Of a DNA stretch of 62,030 nt, positions 17,541-26,436 are shown in pieces. The number at the start of each line of letters is the position of its first letter. The stretch's first letter is position 1. The DNA is from Bacteroidota bacterium. Lineage in GTDB: Bacteria; Bacteroidota; Bacteroidia; Bacteroidales; SZUA-534. The DNA is taken from contig QKGS01000006.1 of the NCBI GenBank assembly GCA_003250355.1, positions 1 through 62,030 of the forward strand, in the 5' to 3' direction. Made by a program: the position numbers and the translations under genes. The notes under the pieces were generated by a model. That model searched no databases. It worked only from the letters and a program-made list of their open reading frames with translations, and was not told where the DNA came from.

Positions 17541-18512
17541 TTATCCGGCATATAATTCTTCATTTGCTATAATTTCATTACAAATGTGGCTCATTTCGGA
17601 AGCTTTCTTAATTTTTTTAATTCTTTTATATATTTTATTCTGATTATTGAACATATACGAAAGATATTCCCATATTAACGATATTTTGTTAACCAAATGA
17701 GAGTCGCCCGATAGTTGAGTTGAATAGTTGTCAAATATATCTGAATGAAAACTTTGCAACTTTTCTCTCTTAATGCTTTCATTTTCAGAAATGTTGTTTT
17801 TCAAATCATGAACAAGGAAAGGGTTTTTAAGTATGCCTCTGCCAATCATAAAATGCGACACATTACCTAACATACTTCTAAGATTAATATATCGCGATAA
17901 GTTTTCTATATCACCATTGTAAGAAAGCTTTTTGGCTGAAATATCCTGAACCGCTTTAAAATGTTCATATCGGGCTTCGTTTTTGTATAAGTCTTTGCCA
18001 ATTCTCGGATGCAATATGATTTCACTAACGGGCAGTTCATTCAAAATAGGAATTATATCGAGTATCTCTTTATGTGTGTTATATCCTAAGCGAAGCTTTA
18101 CCGAAATATCAACCGATACTTTTTTAAAGGTTTCTTCAAGCATTTTTCTTACCTGTTCAGGATGTTCCAATAAACCTGAGCCAAGGTTTCTTTTAGCTAC
18201 CATTGGGTATGGACAACCCAAATTAATGTTCACCTCATTGTACCCAAGCTCATTCAAATAATTACACAGATATATAGTGTCGGCTGCATTGTTTGTAAGT
18301 ATTTGAGGTATTACTTTAATTAACTTGTTATTCTCAGGCAATACATCTTTAATGTCTTTATTTTTAAGAGTACCGTCATTTTGTAATCGCAAATATGGAG
18401 TATAGTATTTATCAATACCGCCTATATATTTATTAATTGCATTGCGATAAACATAATCGGTATAACCCTGCATAGGAGCTAATGAAAATATTATATTATC
18501 CTCTGTTTCCAT
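17541..18512 (-). CDS. tRNA-dihydrouridine synthase family protein
   Basis: This is an FMN-dependent TIM-barrel enzyme of 323 residues that reduces uridine in tRNA. It opens with LAPMQGYTDYVYRN (about 11-24), and has NLGCPYPMVAKRNLGSGLL (about 96-114) with the catalytic cysteine. It then has the substrate-site segments KLRLGY and LHPRIGKDLY, and MIGRGILKNP near residue 221 for FMN phosphate. The spacing and motif forms differ from DusA/B/C, as in the divergent Bacteroidota subgroup, so the target uridine is not assignable. It is followed by the LRR gene on the same strand. Confidence 0.85.
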   Translation of the reverse strand: METEDNIIFSLAPMQGYTDYVYRNAINKYIGGIDKYYTPYLRLQNDGTLKNKDIKDVLPENNKLIKVIPQILTNNAADTIYLCNYLNELGYNEVNINLGCPYPMVAKRNLGSGLLEHPEQVRKMLEETFKKVSVDISVKLRLGYNTHKEILDIIPILNELPVSEIILHPRIGKDLYKNEARYEHFKAVQDISAKKLSYNGDIENLSRYINLRSMLGNVSHFMIGRGILKNPFLVHDLKNNISENESIKREKLQSFHSDIFDNYSTQLSGDSHLVNKISLIWEYLSYMFNNQNKIYKRIKKIKKASEMSHICNEIIANEELYAG

Positions 18513-18578
18513 ATTGTATTACTTAAACATAAAAATAGCAACTAAGCTTGAGTTTCAAAACAGGTTAAAAAACATACA

Positions 18579-19184
18579 CTATTTTATTGCAGCCTTGTAT
18601 ACATCGATAATAGAAGGGAAACAATCGGGAAAGAGTTTCAGTGCTTCTTTAGGTTTCACCCACATAATATGTTCTATATCCTCCTCAATTTGGGGAGTAC
18701 CGTCGGAATAGCCATTGTATTCCATGTAAAACCATTGAGTAGGCTTTAGTACCGGCGACAGTTTTATATCGTAAGTATGATATGTGGTAATAAGCCTTTT
18801 GGTTATTTTTAAATTTTTAATTCCGCACTCTTCGCTTACCTCACGAACAGCAGCAGCAGTATGGAGCTCTCCTGCATCAAGATGCCCCTTGGGCATATCC
18901 CATTTTCCCCGTCTTTTTATAAATAATAACTTTCCTTCCTTATTCATTACAAGACCTCCGGCTGCTTCTCGAATCTGAAACATTTTGCAAAATCGTGTCC
19001 ATACATGAAAAGGGTCATTGCAAGTTATTAGAACTATTTGGGGTGAATTGTTTTTTAGCTGTTCAAACAAATATTTTTTTAATGACTTAACCGTAGTATA
19101 ATCCCATATTTCGGAAAAACTAACATCTTTATTTAATGCATTCCCTATGTACAGGGTGTGTCCGTAAAAAAAAACTTTATACAT
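18579..19184 (-). CDS. Nudix hydrolase
   Basis: The 201-residue protein holds a Nudix domain (about 70-200) with a complete Nudix box starting GHLDAGELHTAAAVREVSEE (GX5EX7REUXEEXGU). The N-terminal 65 residues form an extra region specific to Bacteroidota homologues. The substrate, a nucleoside diphosphate derivative, is not readable. I chose the ATG at 19184; the in-frame ATG at 19193 overlaps head-to-head with the pyrE start codon (CATG) and adds only three residues. Confidence 0.88.
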   Translation of the reverse strand: MYKVFFYGHTLYIGNALNKDVSFSEIWDYTTVKSLKKYLFEQLKNNSPQIVLITCNDPFHVWTRFCKMFQIREAAGGLVMNKEGKLLFIKRRGKWDMPKGHLDAGELHTAAAVREVSEECGIKNLKITKRLITTYHTYDIKLSPVLKPTQWFYMEYNGYSDGTPQIEEDIEHIMWVKPKEALKLFPDCFPSIIDVYKAAIK

Positions 19185-19187
19185 TTG
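19180..19187 (+). promoter_or_regulatory. -7 promoter box of pyrE, inside the Nudix start
   Basis: TACATTTG fully matches TAnnTTTG and ends 4 nt before the pyrE ATG at 19192. A weak TGTG at 19157-19160 sits 19 nt upstream as a possible -33 box. Initiation at the usual distance would give a transcript with almost no leader. Confidence 0.5.
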
Positions 19188-19191
19188 CGCC

Positions 19192-19833
19192 ATGGAAAAA
19201 AGTATTGAAAACGCTAAAAAAATTGCTAATCATTTATTGCAAATAAAAGCAATAAAATTGGCTCCTACAAACCCATTTACATGGGCATCGGGAATGAAAT
19301 CGCCTATTTACTGCGACAACAGAACAACTCTTTCGTTTCCTCAGGTTCGTAACGATATACGCGATGCATTTGTTGATATAGTAAAGGAAAAGTATGCTAA
19401 TGTCGATGTTATAGCCGGCGTAGCTACCGGGGCTATTGCATTGGGTGTACTTGTAGCACAGGCTTTAGACAAACCATTCGTTTATGTACGTTCCAGTGCC
19501 AAAGCACACGGACTTACTAATATGGTTGAGGGATACATTGAAAAAGGACAGTCGGTTGTAGTTATTGAAGATCTTATTTCAACAGGAGGCAGTAGCCTTA
19601 AAGCGGTTGAAGCTTTACGCGAATGTGGCGCAAATGTGTTAGGTTTAGTAGCTATTTTTACATATGGTTTTAAAAAAGCTGTTGATAATTTTGCTTCAGC
19701 AAACTGTATTGCCGACACTTTAAGTAACTACGAAACAATGATAGAAATGGCTGCTGTGCAAGGTTATATAAAAGATGAAGATATTACTTTACTCAAAAAA
19801 TGGAGAGAAAACCCTGAGGGTTGGTTAGATTAA
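19192..19833 (+). CDS. pyrE: orotate phosphoribosyltransferase
   Basis: The 213-residue enzyme converts orotate and PRPP to OMP in pyrimidine synthesis. The PRPP-binding motif VVVIEDLISTGGSS (about 121-134) is intact. The N-terminal NPFTWASGMKSPIYCDNR is the typical Bacteroidota form with the substrate-binding Lys, which supports the ATG at 19192. The start codon lies back-to-back with the Nudix gene. The SRPBCC gene follows 4 bp downstream, so the two are cotranscribed. Confidence 0.95.
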   Translation: MEKSIENAKKIANHLLQIKAIKLAPTNPFTWASGMKSPIYCDNRTTLSFPQVRNDIRDAFVDIVKEKYANVDVIAGVATGAIALGVLVAQALDKPFVYVRSSAKAHGLTNMVEGYIEKGQSVVVIEDLISTGGSSLKAVEALRECGANVLGLVAIFTYGFKKAVDNFASANCIADTLSNYETMIEMAAVQGYIKDEDITLLKKWRENPEGWLD

Positions 19834-19837
19834 ATCT

Positions 19838-20242
19838 ATGGAATTAAAAATTGAAAGCAGAGTAGGTAAGGCTCAAACTACCGATGAACGAATTTACAAT
19901 CTGATATCGGATTTTAGTAATTTGGGGAGTATGATGCCTCCGGAGCAGGTTAAAGATTTTACCTCAGACTCTGATAGTTGCAAGTTTTCTATTGACAATG
20001 TTGGGCAGTTTGGTATGCGTATAATTGAGCGTGAACCCAATAAGCTTGTAAAGGTTGAAAGCGATGAATCGGTGCCATTTAAATTTAACCTTTGGTTTCA
20101 ATTTAAACAGGTTGAAGCTTACGATACCCGTATAAAAGTTACTTTGAAAGCCGATTTGAATCCACTAATGAAAATGGCTGCAAAAAAGCCGTTAACCAAT
20201 TTTGTGGAAATGCTTGTTACCAGACTTGAAGGAGTTCGATAG
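19838..20242 (+). CDS. SRPBCC/START-like protein
   Basis: This small 134-residue protein has the pattern of a SRPBCC (polyketide cyclase/START-like) fold. It begins with a strand MELKIESRVGKAQTTDERIY. This is followed by an amphipathic helix, several strands with F-x-x-Q-F-K-Q, and a long C-terminal helix (about 105-132). Such proteins bind hydrophobic ligands. It is translationally linked to pyrE by a 4-bp gap, and no specific function is known to me. Confidence 0.7.
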   Translation: MELKIESRVGKAQTTDERIYNLISDFSNLGSMMPPEQVKDFTSDSDSCKFSIDNVGQFGMRIIEREPNKLVKVESDESVPFKFNLWFQFKQVEAYDTRIKVTLKADLNPLMKMAAKKPLTNFVEMLVTRLEGVR

Positions 20243-20290
20243 TTAGAGTTTGCAGTATTAAAAAAGCTAACAGGATAGATAAATACAAAA

Positions 20291-20318
20291 AAAAGCCGTC
20301 CCTGACAGAACGGCTTTT
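20291..20318. terminator. bidirectional terminator between pyrE operon and mutB
   Basis: AAAAGCCGT (20291-20299) pairs perfectly with ACGGCTTTT (20310-20318) around a 10-nt loop. The A/T flanks make it work in both directions for the convergent pyrE-SRPBCC operon and the methylmalonyl-CoA mutase large subunit. Confidence 0.9.
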
Positions 20319-20339
20319 ACCAAATTATCTATAGAATTA

Positions 20340-22490
20340 TTACTCAATAGCTTGCAAAAGAATTTCAAGAATCTTAATTCCTGCTTGTGAAACTGATGTT
20401 CCCGGACCAAATACACCTACAACACCTGCATCGTATAAGAATTGGTAGTCTTGTGCAGGAATAACGCCACCTGCAATTACCATAATATCTTCACGACCAA
20501 GTTTCTTAAGTTCTGCAATTACTGCAGGTACTAATGTTTTGTGACCTGCTGCCAATGAAGATACTCCAAGTACGTGAACATCGTTTTCAACTGCGTCTTT
20601 AGCAGCCTCTTCCGGTGTTTGGAATAATGGTCCCATATCAACGTCGAAACCTATATCGGCATAACCTGTAGCTACAACTTTTGCACCACGGTCGTGGCCG
20701 TCTTGTCCCATTTTAGCAATCATAATACGCGGCTGACGTCCTTCTTTTTTAGCGAATTCGGCAGCAAGTGATTGCGCTTTTGCAAAGTCAGGGTCGTTAC
20801 CTGCTTCGCTGGAGTATACTCCTGAAATTGATCGTATCACAGCTTTATATCTTCCTACAACTTTTTCACATGCATCAGAAATTTCACCTAAAGTAGCACG
20901 AACTTTTGCAGCCTCAACAGCTAACTCAAGTAAGTTACCCTTACCTGTTTTAGCACACTCTGTAATTGCATCAAGTGCAGCTTTTACATCGGCATCGTTA
21001 CGGCTGGCCTTAACTTCGTTAATACGTTTTACCTGAGCTTCACGTACAACAGTATTGTCAATATCAAGAATTTCTAATGGGTCTTCTTTCTCTAAACGGT
21101 ATTTATTTACACCTACAATTGTTTGTGTTCCTGAGTCAATTTTAGCCTGAGTACGAGCAGCAGCTTCTTCAATTCTCATTTTAGGTACACCTGTTTCAAT
21201 TGCCTTAGCCATACCACCAAGCTCTTCAACCTCCTGAATTAATGCCCATGCTTTTTCGTAGATATCTTTAGTTAAGCTCTCTACGTAGTATGAACCTGCC
21301 CAAGGGTCAAGCGACTTACAAATATTTGTTTCGTCTTGTAAATAAATCTGAGTGTTACGTGCAATACGTGCCGAGAAATCGGTTGGAAGTGCAATAGCCT
21401 CATCAAGTGCGTTAGTGTGTAACGACTGAGTGTGACCAAGTGCTGCACCCATAGCCTCAATACAAGTACGACCAACGTTGTTGAACGGGTCTTGCTCTGT
21501 TAAACTCCATCCTGAAGTTTGAGAGTGAGTACGTAATGCAAGCGATTTTGGGTTTTTAGGATTAAATTGCTTAACAAGCTTAGCCCATATCATACGAGCA
21601 GCACGCATTTTAGCAATTTCCATAAATTGGTTCATACCAATTGCCCAGAAGAATGATAAACGTGGAGCAAAAGCATCAATATCTAATCCTGCTTTAACAC
21701 CTGTACGTAAATAATCTAAACCATCGGCTAATGTATATGCCATTTCAATATCGTTAGTTGCACCTGCTTCTTGCATGTGGTAACCCGAAATTGAGATAGA
21801 GTTAAACTTAGGCATATATTTCGAAGTGTATTCGAAAATATCAGCGATAGACTTCATTGAAAATTCAGGTGGAAAAATGTATGTATTACGCACCATGAAC
21901 TCTTTAAGAATATCGTTTTGGATAGTACCCGCAAGCTCTTCTAATTTTGCACCTTGCTCTAAAGCTGTTACAATATAGAAAGCCATAATTGGAAGTACAG
22001 CCCCGTTCATTGTCATTGATACTGACATTTTATTCAACGGAATCTGGTCGAATAAAATTTTCATATCAGCAATTGAGTCGATAGCTACACCAGCTTTACC
22101 CACATCACCAATTACACGAGGGTGGTCAGAATCGTATCCACGGTGTGTAGCAAGGTCAAATGCTACTGATAAACCTTTCTGCCCTGCCGCTAAGTTACGA
22201 CGGTAGAAAGCATTTGATTCTTCAGCTGTAGAGAATCCCGCATACTGACGTACTGTCCAAGGGCGGAATGCGTACATACCTGAGTATGGTCCGCGTAAGA
22301 AAGGAGCTAAACCTGCCGCATAGTTCAGGTGTCCCATTCCTTCTAAATCCTCTTTGCTATAAACTGATTTTACCGGAATCTGCTCGGCAGTCATCCAGTC
22401 TTTTTCGATATTGTTCTTTTCAGCAAACTCTTTTCCGCTAATCTTAGCTTCAACGTTTCTGAAATCTATTTTTTTAAAATCCGGTCTCAT
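20340..22490 (-). CDS. mutB: methylmalonyl-CoA mutase large (catalytic) subunit
   Basis: This 716-residue cobalamin enzyme interconverts methylmalonyl-CoA and succinyl-CoA. The TIM-barrel substrate domain (about 30-560) includes the conserved [21 protein letters not shown] (about 84-104, shown in part) and [20 protein letters not shown]. The C-terminal B12 domain has the DxHxxG cobalt-ligand motif [11 protein letters not shown] near residue 593. The length is normal. The small subunit lies upstream, separated by a 198-bp spacer full of degenerate short repeats. Confidence 0.97.
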   Translation of the reverse strand: MRPDFKKIDFRNVEAKISGKEFAEKNNIEKDWMTAEQIPVKSVYSKEDLEGMGHLNYAAGLAPFLRGPYSGMYAFRPWTVRQYAGFSTAEESNAFYRRNLAAGQKGLSVAFDLATHRGYDSDHPRVIGDVGKAGVAIDSIADMKILFDQIPLNKMSVSMTMNGAVLPIMAFYIVTALEQGAKLEELAGTIQNDILKEFMVRNTYIFPPEFSMKSIADIFEYTSKYMPKFNSISISGYHMQEAGATNDIEMAYTLADGLDYLRTGVKAGLDIDAFAPRLSFFWAIGMNQFMEIAKMRAARMIWAKLVKQFNPKNPKSLALRTHSQTSGWSLTEQDPFNNVGRTCIEAMGAALGHTQSLHTNALDEAIALPTDFSARIARNTQIYLQDETNICKSLDPWAGSYYVESLTKDIYEKAWALIQEVEELGGMAKAIETGVPKMRIEEAAARTQAKIDSGTQTIVGVNKYRLEKEDPLEILDIDNTVVREAQVKRINEVKASRNDADVKAALDAITECAKTGKGNLLELAVEAAKVRATLGEISDACEKVVGRYKAVIRSISGVYSSEAGNDPDFAKAQSLAAEFAKKEGRQPRIMIAKMGQDGHDRGAKVVATGYADIGFDVDMGPLFQTPEEAAKDAVENDVHVLGVSSLAAGHKTLVPAVIAELKKLGREDIMVIAGGVIPAQDYQFLYDAGVVGVFGPGTSVSQAGIKILEILLQAIE

Positions 22491-22688
22491 TTCTTTTAGA
22501 TTTGAGACTATGAGATTTGAGATTATGAGATTTGGAGATTTAAGACCTGAGATTTAGATTTAAGATTTGAGATTTGAGACCTGAGATTTGAGACTTTTAT
22601 TTCTCACTACTCATTACTCACTACTCATTACTTTTATTCTCTACTCATTACTCTTTCTCACTACTCACTACTCAATACTCACAATCTA
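22491..22688. repeat. degenerate short tandem repeats in the mutA-mutB spacer
   Basis: From 22497 to about 22597 the strand is made of variants of GAGATTTGAGA (TTTGAGATTATGAGA and similar). From about 22603 to 22681 it changes to variants of CTCACTACTCATTA. The two halves are different words and neither is part of a gene. No hairpin terminator is visible, so the two mutase genes may still be one transcript through this spacer. Confidence 0.8.
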
Positions 22689-24611
22689 TTATATTCCTAA
22701 TTCTTTTTGAAATCCTGTTAATGATTCAAGCAAATTGCTTTTCATATGAATAAAGTGCTTAACACCGGCACCTTTTAAGTCGTCCATAATTGCTTTAGGG
22801 AATCCTGCAACTACAGTTACTGCATCACCTGCCTGAGCTTTTACAGCCGGAGCAATTTCAGCGTACTCATCGTCAGAAGAACATACAACAATAATGCCGG
22901 CACCTGCCGCTTTTGCTGCTGCAATTCCTTCCTCAACTGTTTCAAATCCGTTGTTATCCTGAACAGCAAAACCTGCTACTGCAAAGAAGTTGCAAGCAAA
23001 TTGTGCACGAGCTTTACGCATAGTTAAGTTACCGATAGTTAACATGAATGCTAAAGGACGCTTATTTGCCTTAGCGTAAACATCGGTTTTGTAACGCATA
23101 GCTTCAATAGCTGCAGCACCACGGTATGTTTTTAATGGAGTTGCTATACAATTGCAATCGCAATTACATTTACTGTTGTTATCACAATCACACTTGCAGT
23201 TATCATTGCAATCGCATTTGCAATTGTCGCATCCGCAAGCGCATTTCTTTTCAAATAACGATGCGTCTAAATCTTTTTCAATAGCTTCGGTAAAGTTAGG
23301 GAACTGGTTTACACCAAGGAAGTTCTCTTTACGGTTAGCTACGTCCATATCGCGCTTATTTGCAACAGCAGTAATAGCTTCCTGAACTTTTCCTGCTTTG
23401 AATGCTGCTTCGAAACCACCTAATTCCTCAACTTCAAGGAATAGTTTCCAAGCTTCTTCTGCTATTGAATCGGTAAGGTTTTCAATATAATATGAACCAG
23501 CAGCCGGGTCAACAACTTTATCGAAGTGTGACTCTTCTTTTAGTAGTATTTGTTGGTTACGAGCTATACGCTCTGAGAATAGTGTAGGTTGCTCGTACGA
23601 CGAGTTAAATGGTTTAACTGTCATTGAATTTACACCTCCAAGAATTGAAGACATAGCCTCTGTTTGTGTACGCAGCATATTTACGTAAGGGTCGTAAATA
23701 GATTTGTTCCAGTCCGATGTAACAGCGTGAATGTTTGCTATGCAAGCATTTTCGTTACACGGGTTGTATTGTTTAACTATTTGAGCCCAAAGTATACGTG
23801 CAGCACGTACTTTAGCTATTTCCATAAAATAGTTAGAGCCGGTTGAGAATTGGAACTTGATGGCTTTAGCAGCTTTGCAAGATTTAATTCCCGCTTCTGT
23901 TAATCCGGCCATATACTCATTTGCAACAGCTAGTGAGTACCCAAGCTCTTGTACGATTGATGAACCTGCATTACCGAACATATCACCCCAAATAGTGATT
24001 GGTCGGAAGCTTTTGAATCCTTCTAATGTTTTAATTACTTCAATTGCATCGTTAATGAAACCATCGTTTTTGTAGTTACCTGTTTTAGCTAAACACATTA
24101 ACGGGTCAAATGCAAATGAACCAACAAGAGCTTTGTCAACATTAGCGGCAATAATCTTTGCAAGCTCTATTGCACCATGTCCGGCAATGAAATTGATTTC
24201 AACGGCCGGCAAGTGAATGTCTTTTAGCAGAGTTGTTAAGTTTTCTTTTGTGCAAGTTTGCTTTCCGGGAATAATAAATCCAAGTGAATCAATCCCTTTA
24301 TTAAGTATGTCTAAAGCTTTTTTATTTGCTTCTGCATAATCTGACACAAAAATATCCTGACGGATGAACCAGTTGTTTTCCTTAACATTGTTACCTCTTA
24401 CGTAGGGGAACTCTGTTGGGTTAACATTTAAATAATCTAATTTTTCGAGATCTTCGGCACGATAGTATGGGCGTACATTTATGCCCTCATTTGTTTTCCA
24501 AATAAGTTTACGCTCATAGTCGTCGCCTTTCAGATCTGCAATGATTTTATCGTCCCACTCTTTTGTTGATATAGGAGGAAATTCTTCAAACAGATACTTT
24601 GTTTCTGACAT
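22689..24611 (-). CDS. mutA: methylmalonyl-CoA mutase small subunit with Cys-rich insert
   Basis: This 640-residue protein is the non-catalytic partner of MutB. It has the TIM-barrel fold (about 30-440) and a C-terminal B12-like Rossmann domain (about 500-640). The DxHxxG cobalamin motif is absent there (TIGNLTMRKARAQ in its place), as expected for MutA. Between the two domains, residues 457-488 form a remarkable insert with 13 Cys, 6 Asp, 7 Asn and 3 Lys in 32 residues. It is built from an eight-residue unit such as NCKCDCND. A -7 box lies 30 nt upstream of the ATG. The gene is first in the mutA-mutB order. Confidence 0.93.
   Translation of the reverse strand: MSETKYLFEEFPPISTKEWDDKIIADLKGDDYERKLIWKTNEGINVRPYYRAEDLEKLDYLNVNPTEFPYVRGNNVKENNWFIRQDIFVSDYAEANKKALDILNKGIDSLGFIIPGKQTCTKENLTTLLKDIHLPAVEINFIAGHGAIELAKIIAANVDKALVGSFAFDPLMCLAKTGNYKNDGFINDAIEVIKTLEGFKSFRPITIWGDMFGNAGSSIVQELGYSLAVANEYMAGLTEAGIKSCKAAKAIKFQFSTGSNYFMEIAKVRAARILWAQIVKQYNPCNENACIANIHAVTSDWNKSIYDPYVNMLRTQTEAMSSILGGVNSMTVKPFNSSYEQPTLFSERIARNQQILLKEESHFDKVVDPAAGSYYIENLTDSIAEEAWKLFLEVEELGGFEAAFKAGKVQEAITAVANKRDMDVANRKENFLGVNQFPNFTEAIEKDLDASLFEKKCACGCDNCKCDCNDNCKCDCDNNSKCNCDCNCIATPLKTYRGAAAIEAMRYKTDVYAKANKRPLAFMLTIGNLTMRKARAQFACNFFAVAGFAVQDNNGFETVEEGIAAAKAAGAGIIVVCSSDDEYAEIAPAVKAQAGDAVTVVAGFPKAIMDDLKGAGVKHFIHMKSNLLESLTGFQKELGI
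23148..23243 (-). repeat. 24-bp coding repeats encoding Cys-rich linker of MutA
   Basis: These 96 bp encode the 32-residue segment that starts CACGCDNCKC and ends CNCDCNC. The repeating amino-acid unit is about eight residues (NCKCDCND, NCKCDCDN, NSKCNCDC), that is a 24-bp imperfect tandem repeat. Codons for Cys and neighbours vary (TGC/TGT, GAT/AAT), so the DNA copies are partly diverged. Confidence 0.9.
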
Positions 24612-24640
24612 TGTGACTATTTTTTTGTTTTATAAGCCCC

Positions 24641-24648
24641 CAAAAGTA
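24641..24648 (-). promoter_or_regulatory. -7 promoter box of mutA
   Basis: The minus strand reads TACTTTTG, a full TAnnTTTG match 29 nt before the mutA start codon. The -33 box is not clear. Confidence 0.5.
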
Positions 24649-24700
24649 CAAAGTATTAGCATATATACATATAGTGTAAAAGTGTTTTTTGTCAGGAATA

Positions 24701-24748
24701 CAGGTTGCAGGTTACAGGTTCAGGTTACGGGTTGCAAGTTATAGGTTG
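24701..24748. repeat. heptamer tandem repeat CAGGTTR
   Basis: Seven consecutive units, CAGGTTG, CAGGTTA, CAGGTT, CAGGTTA, CGGGTTG, CAAGTTA and TAGGTTG, fill this stretch upstream of mutA. One unit lacks its last base. The region between mutA and the next gene (24612-24861) holds nothing else I can identify apart from the mutA promoter box. Confidence 0.85.
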
Positions 24749-24861
24749 TGAAATTTACTTGCAGAATAAGATTATTGTAATTTTATAATGTTTGAACTTT
24801 GTTTGATTGTTTGGGATATTTGAATGTTAAAATACTCCTTATTTGATTTTGTGAACTCGCA

Positions 24862-26076
24862 TTAATACATAAACCCAAACAGCCACAAAGGGATAGTTTT
24901 ACCAAACCCTACTTCAATATCATCAATAGCGTAGAAGCCGTTTTCAACATCTTTCAATTGCTCTTTCTTTTTATTCTTACCTCCTACTTCAAATACATAT
25001 TCATTGTTAATTAAAAAATCACCTTTTTCGGGATATTTTACATCAGCAACAACCTCAAGCTGATTCATAAAGAATGTTTCTCTTACAGTCCCTATTTCAG
25101 GATTAGTATTGAAACTTCGTATCAGGTTCGGATTATTTAAAAATAACTTGTCGGGTTTACGCATAAGAATATTGCCTCTTGCACCCTTACTAAGTATATG
25201 TATTAAGCCTGATTTTTCAAGATATGTCATATATCGCAACAAAGTACGCTGATCTGCAATATATAAATCATTCCTGACCTTTGAAAGGTTTGGCACATAA
25301 GGAACTGAAGTGGCTATAACTGACAATAGTTTTTTCAGTTTAACTATTGTTTCATAAGTTATATCAGCAATTGTTGGGACATCTGTTTCCAAAATTACTG
25401 ATATAACCTCATTAAGTCTCGAATGATATTGCTCAGGGGCTTCATTATAAAAAGGATAATATCCCGATGTCAGATATTTACGAAAATGCGGTATCACTTT
25501 TATTTTACCGGTTATTTCTTTGGCAACTTCCTGATGATTATCTAAAATATCACTAAAACCAACTTTATTGAAACTAAAAACCTCATTATACTCCAAATAC
25601 TCTCTGAATGAAAGCCCCGGCAAACGGTAAATAGTCCTGCGACGACTAAGGTCTCCATTCCCTTTGTACAACTGAAGTATAGACGATCCTGAATAAACTA
25701 CTTTCAATTTCGGATACTTATCGTAAATACTTTTTAATTCTGCCGACCAATCATAGTTTTTAAACTTCTCAGGGTATTTGTGAACTTCATCAATAAATAA
25801 GTTCTCTCCACCATACTTTACAAATTCATCGGCTACATCGAATACTGTATTATTGAAAAAGTAAGGACTGTCAAGCGATATATAAATTGCAGAGCCTTTA
25901 TTTTTTTCATTCAGCAATTTTGCCTTCTGTAACATAAGTGTTGTTTTGCCGGTACCTCTGGCTCCACTCAGCTCTGCCAATCGCATTTCCCAATTCATTG
26001 TTGACAAAAGGTCACGACGAAATCTTAGTTCTGTAATATCCGTTAACTCTTCACTTGTTCTATACAACTCTTCCAT
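24862..26076 (-). CDS. AAA ATPase with DUF4143-type C-terminal domain
   Basis: This 404-residue protein belongs to the large AAA_14/DUF4143 ATPase group common in Bacteroidota. The Walker A is ARGTGKTTL near residue 37, Walker B is NLFIDEVHKYP (about 91-101), and YSGSSILQLYKG (about 130-141) matches sensor-1. The DUF4143 part is C-terminal (about 200-385) with LRYMTYLEKSGLIHIL. The substrate and role of the family are unknown; members are often mobile or strain-variable. It stands alone, with no partner in frame on either side. Confidence 0.8.
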   Translation of the reverse strand: MEELYRTSEELTDITELRFRRDLLSTMNWEMRLAELSGARGTGKTTLMLQKAKLLNEKNKGSAIYISLDSPYFFNNTVFDVADEFVKYGGENLFIDEVHKYPEKFKNYDWSAELKSIYDKYPKLKVVYSGSSILQLYKGNGDLSRRRTIYRLPGLSFREYLEYNEVFSFNKVGFSDILDNHQEVAKEITGKIKVIPHFRKYLTSGYYPFYNEAPEQYHSRLNEVISVILETDVPTIADITYETIVKLKKLLSVIATSVPYVPNLSKVRNDLYIADQRTLLRYMTYLEKSGLIHILSKGARGNILMRKPDKLFLNNPNLIRSFNTNPEIGTVRETFFMNQLEVVADVKYPEKGDFLINNEYVFEVGGKNKKKEQLKDVENGFYAIDDIEVGFGKTIPLWLFGFMY

Positions 26077-26368
26077 AAGGCAAATACAAATAGTTTATAT
26101 ATACTATCAAAATTAGCACTATATGTATTGAAATACAAATTAATTTTATATTTTTTGTATTTCATTACATAATATGAATTTCTATTTTGTAGTCTATTAC
26201 AAATATAAACGCCTTTGCTAATTAAACTACTTAACCTTATAAAAGGAGAAAAGCTCTTATCATACAAGATAATACATGGCTCAACATTAGGAATAATAAT
26301 AAATAATCATTAGTTTTAAAAGTGTAACAATTAATGTTACGTGCATAATGTTGATTTTTTGAGTAAAG

Positions 26369-26397
26369 AAACCGTCTCAGTTTGGGGCGGTTTTTTT
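26369..26397 (+). terminator. terminator-like hairpin in the flippase leader (possible attenuator)
   Basis: AAACCGTCTC (26369-26378) pairs with GGGGCGGTTT (26384-26393, two G-U pairs) around the loop AGTTT, and continues into seven T (26391-26397). It is immediately followed by an in-frame ATG (26398). No gene on the plus strand ends nearby, so this is either an attenuator for the flippase or the terminator of a small upstream RNA. Confidence 0.65.
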
Positions 26398-26436
26398 ATG
26401 GAAAAAAATTATTTTTGGACAACTTATATTGCTTTT

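Noticed and set aside
22491-22688. Possible CRISPR-like array in the mutA-mutB spacer
   Set aside because: The repeats are short, imperfect and contiguous with no unique spacers, and no cas genes are present.
23152-23385. Plus-strand frame opposite the Cys-rich segment (Gln/Leu/Ser/His-rich)
   Set aside because: Its repetitive composition is the complement of the Cys codons in MutA and there is no other support.
26341-26397. GTG start for the flippase at 26341
   Set aside because: The added residues come from a terminator-like hairpin and T tract; the ATG at 26437 begins right before the first helix.
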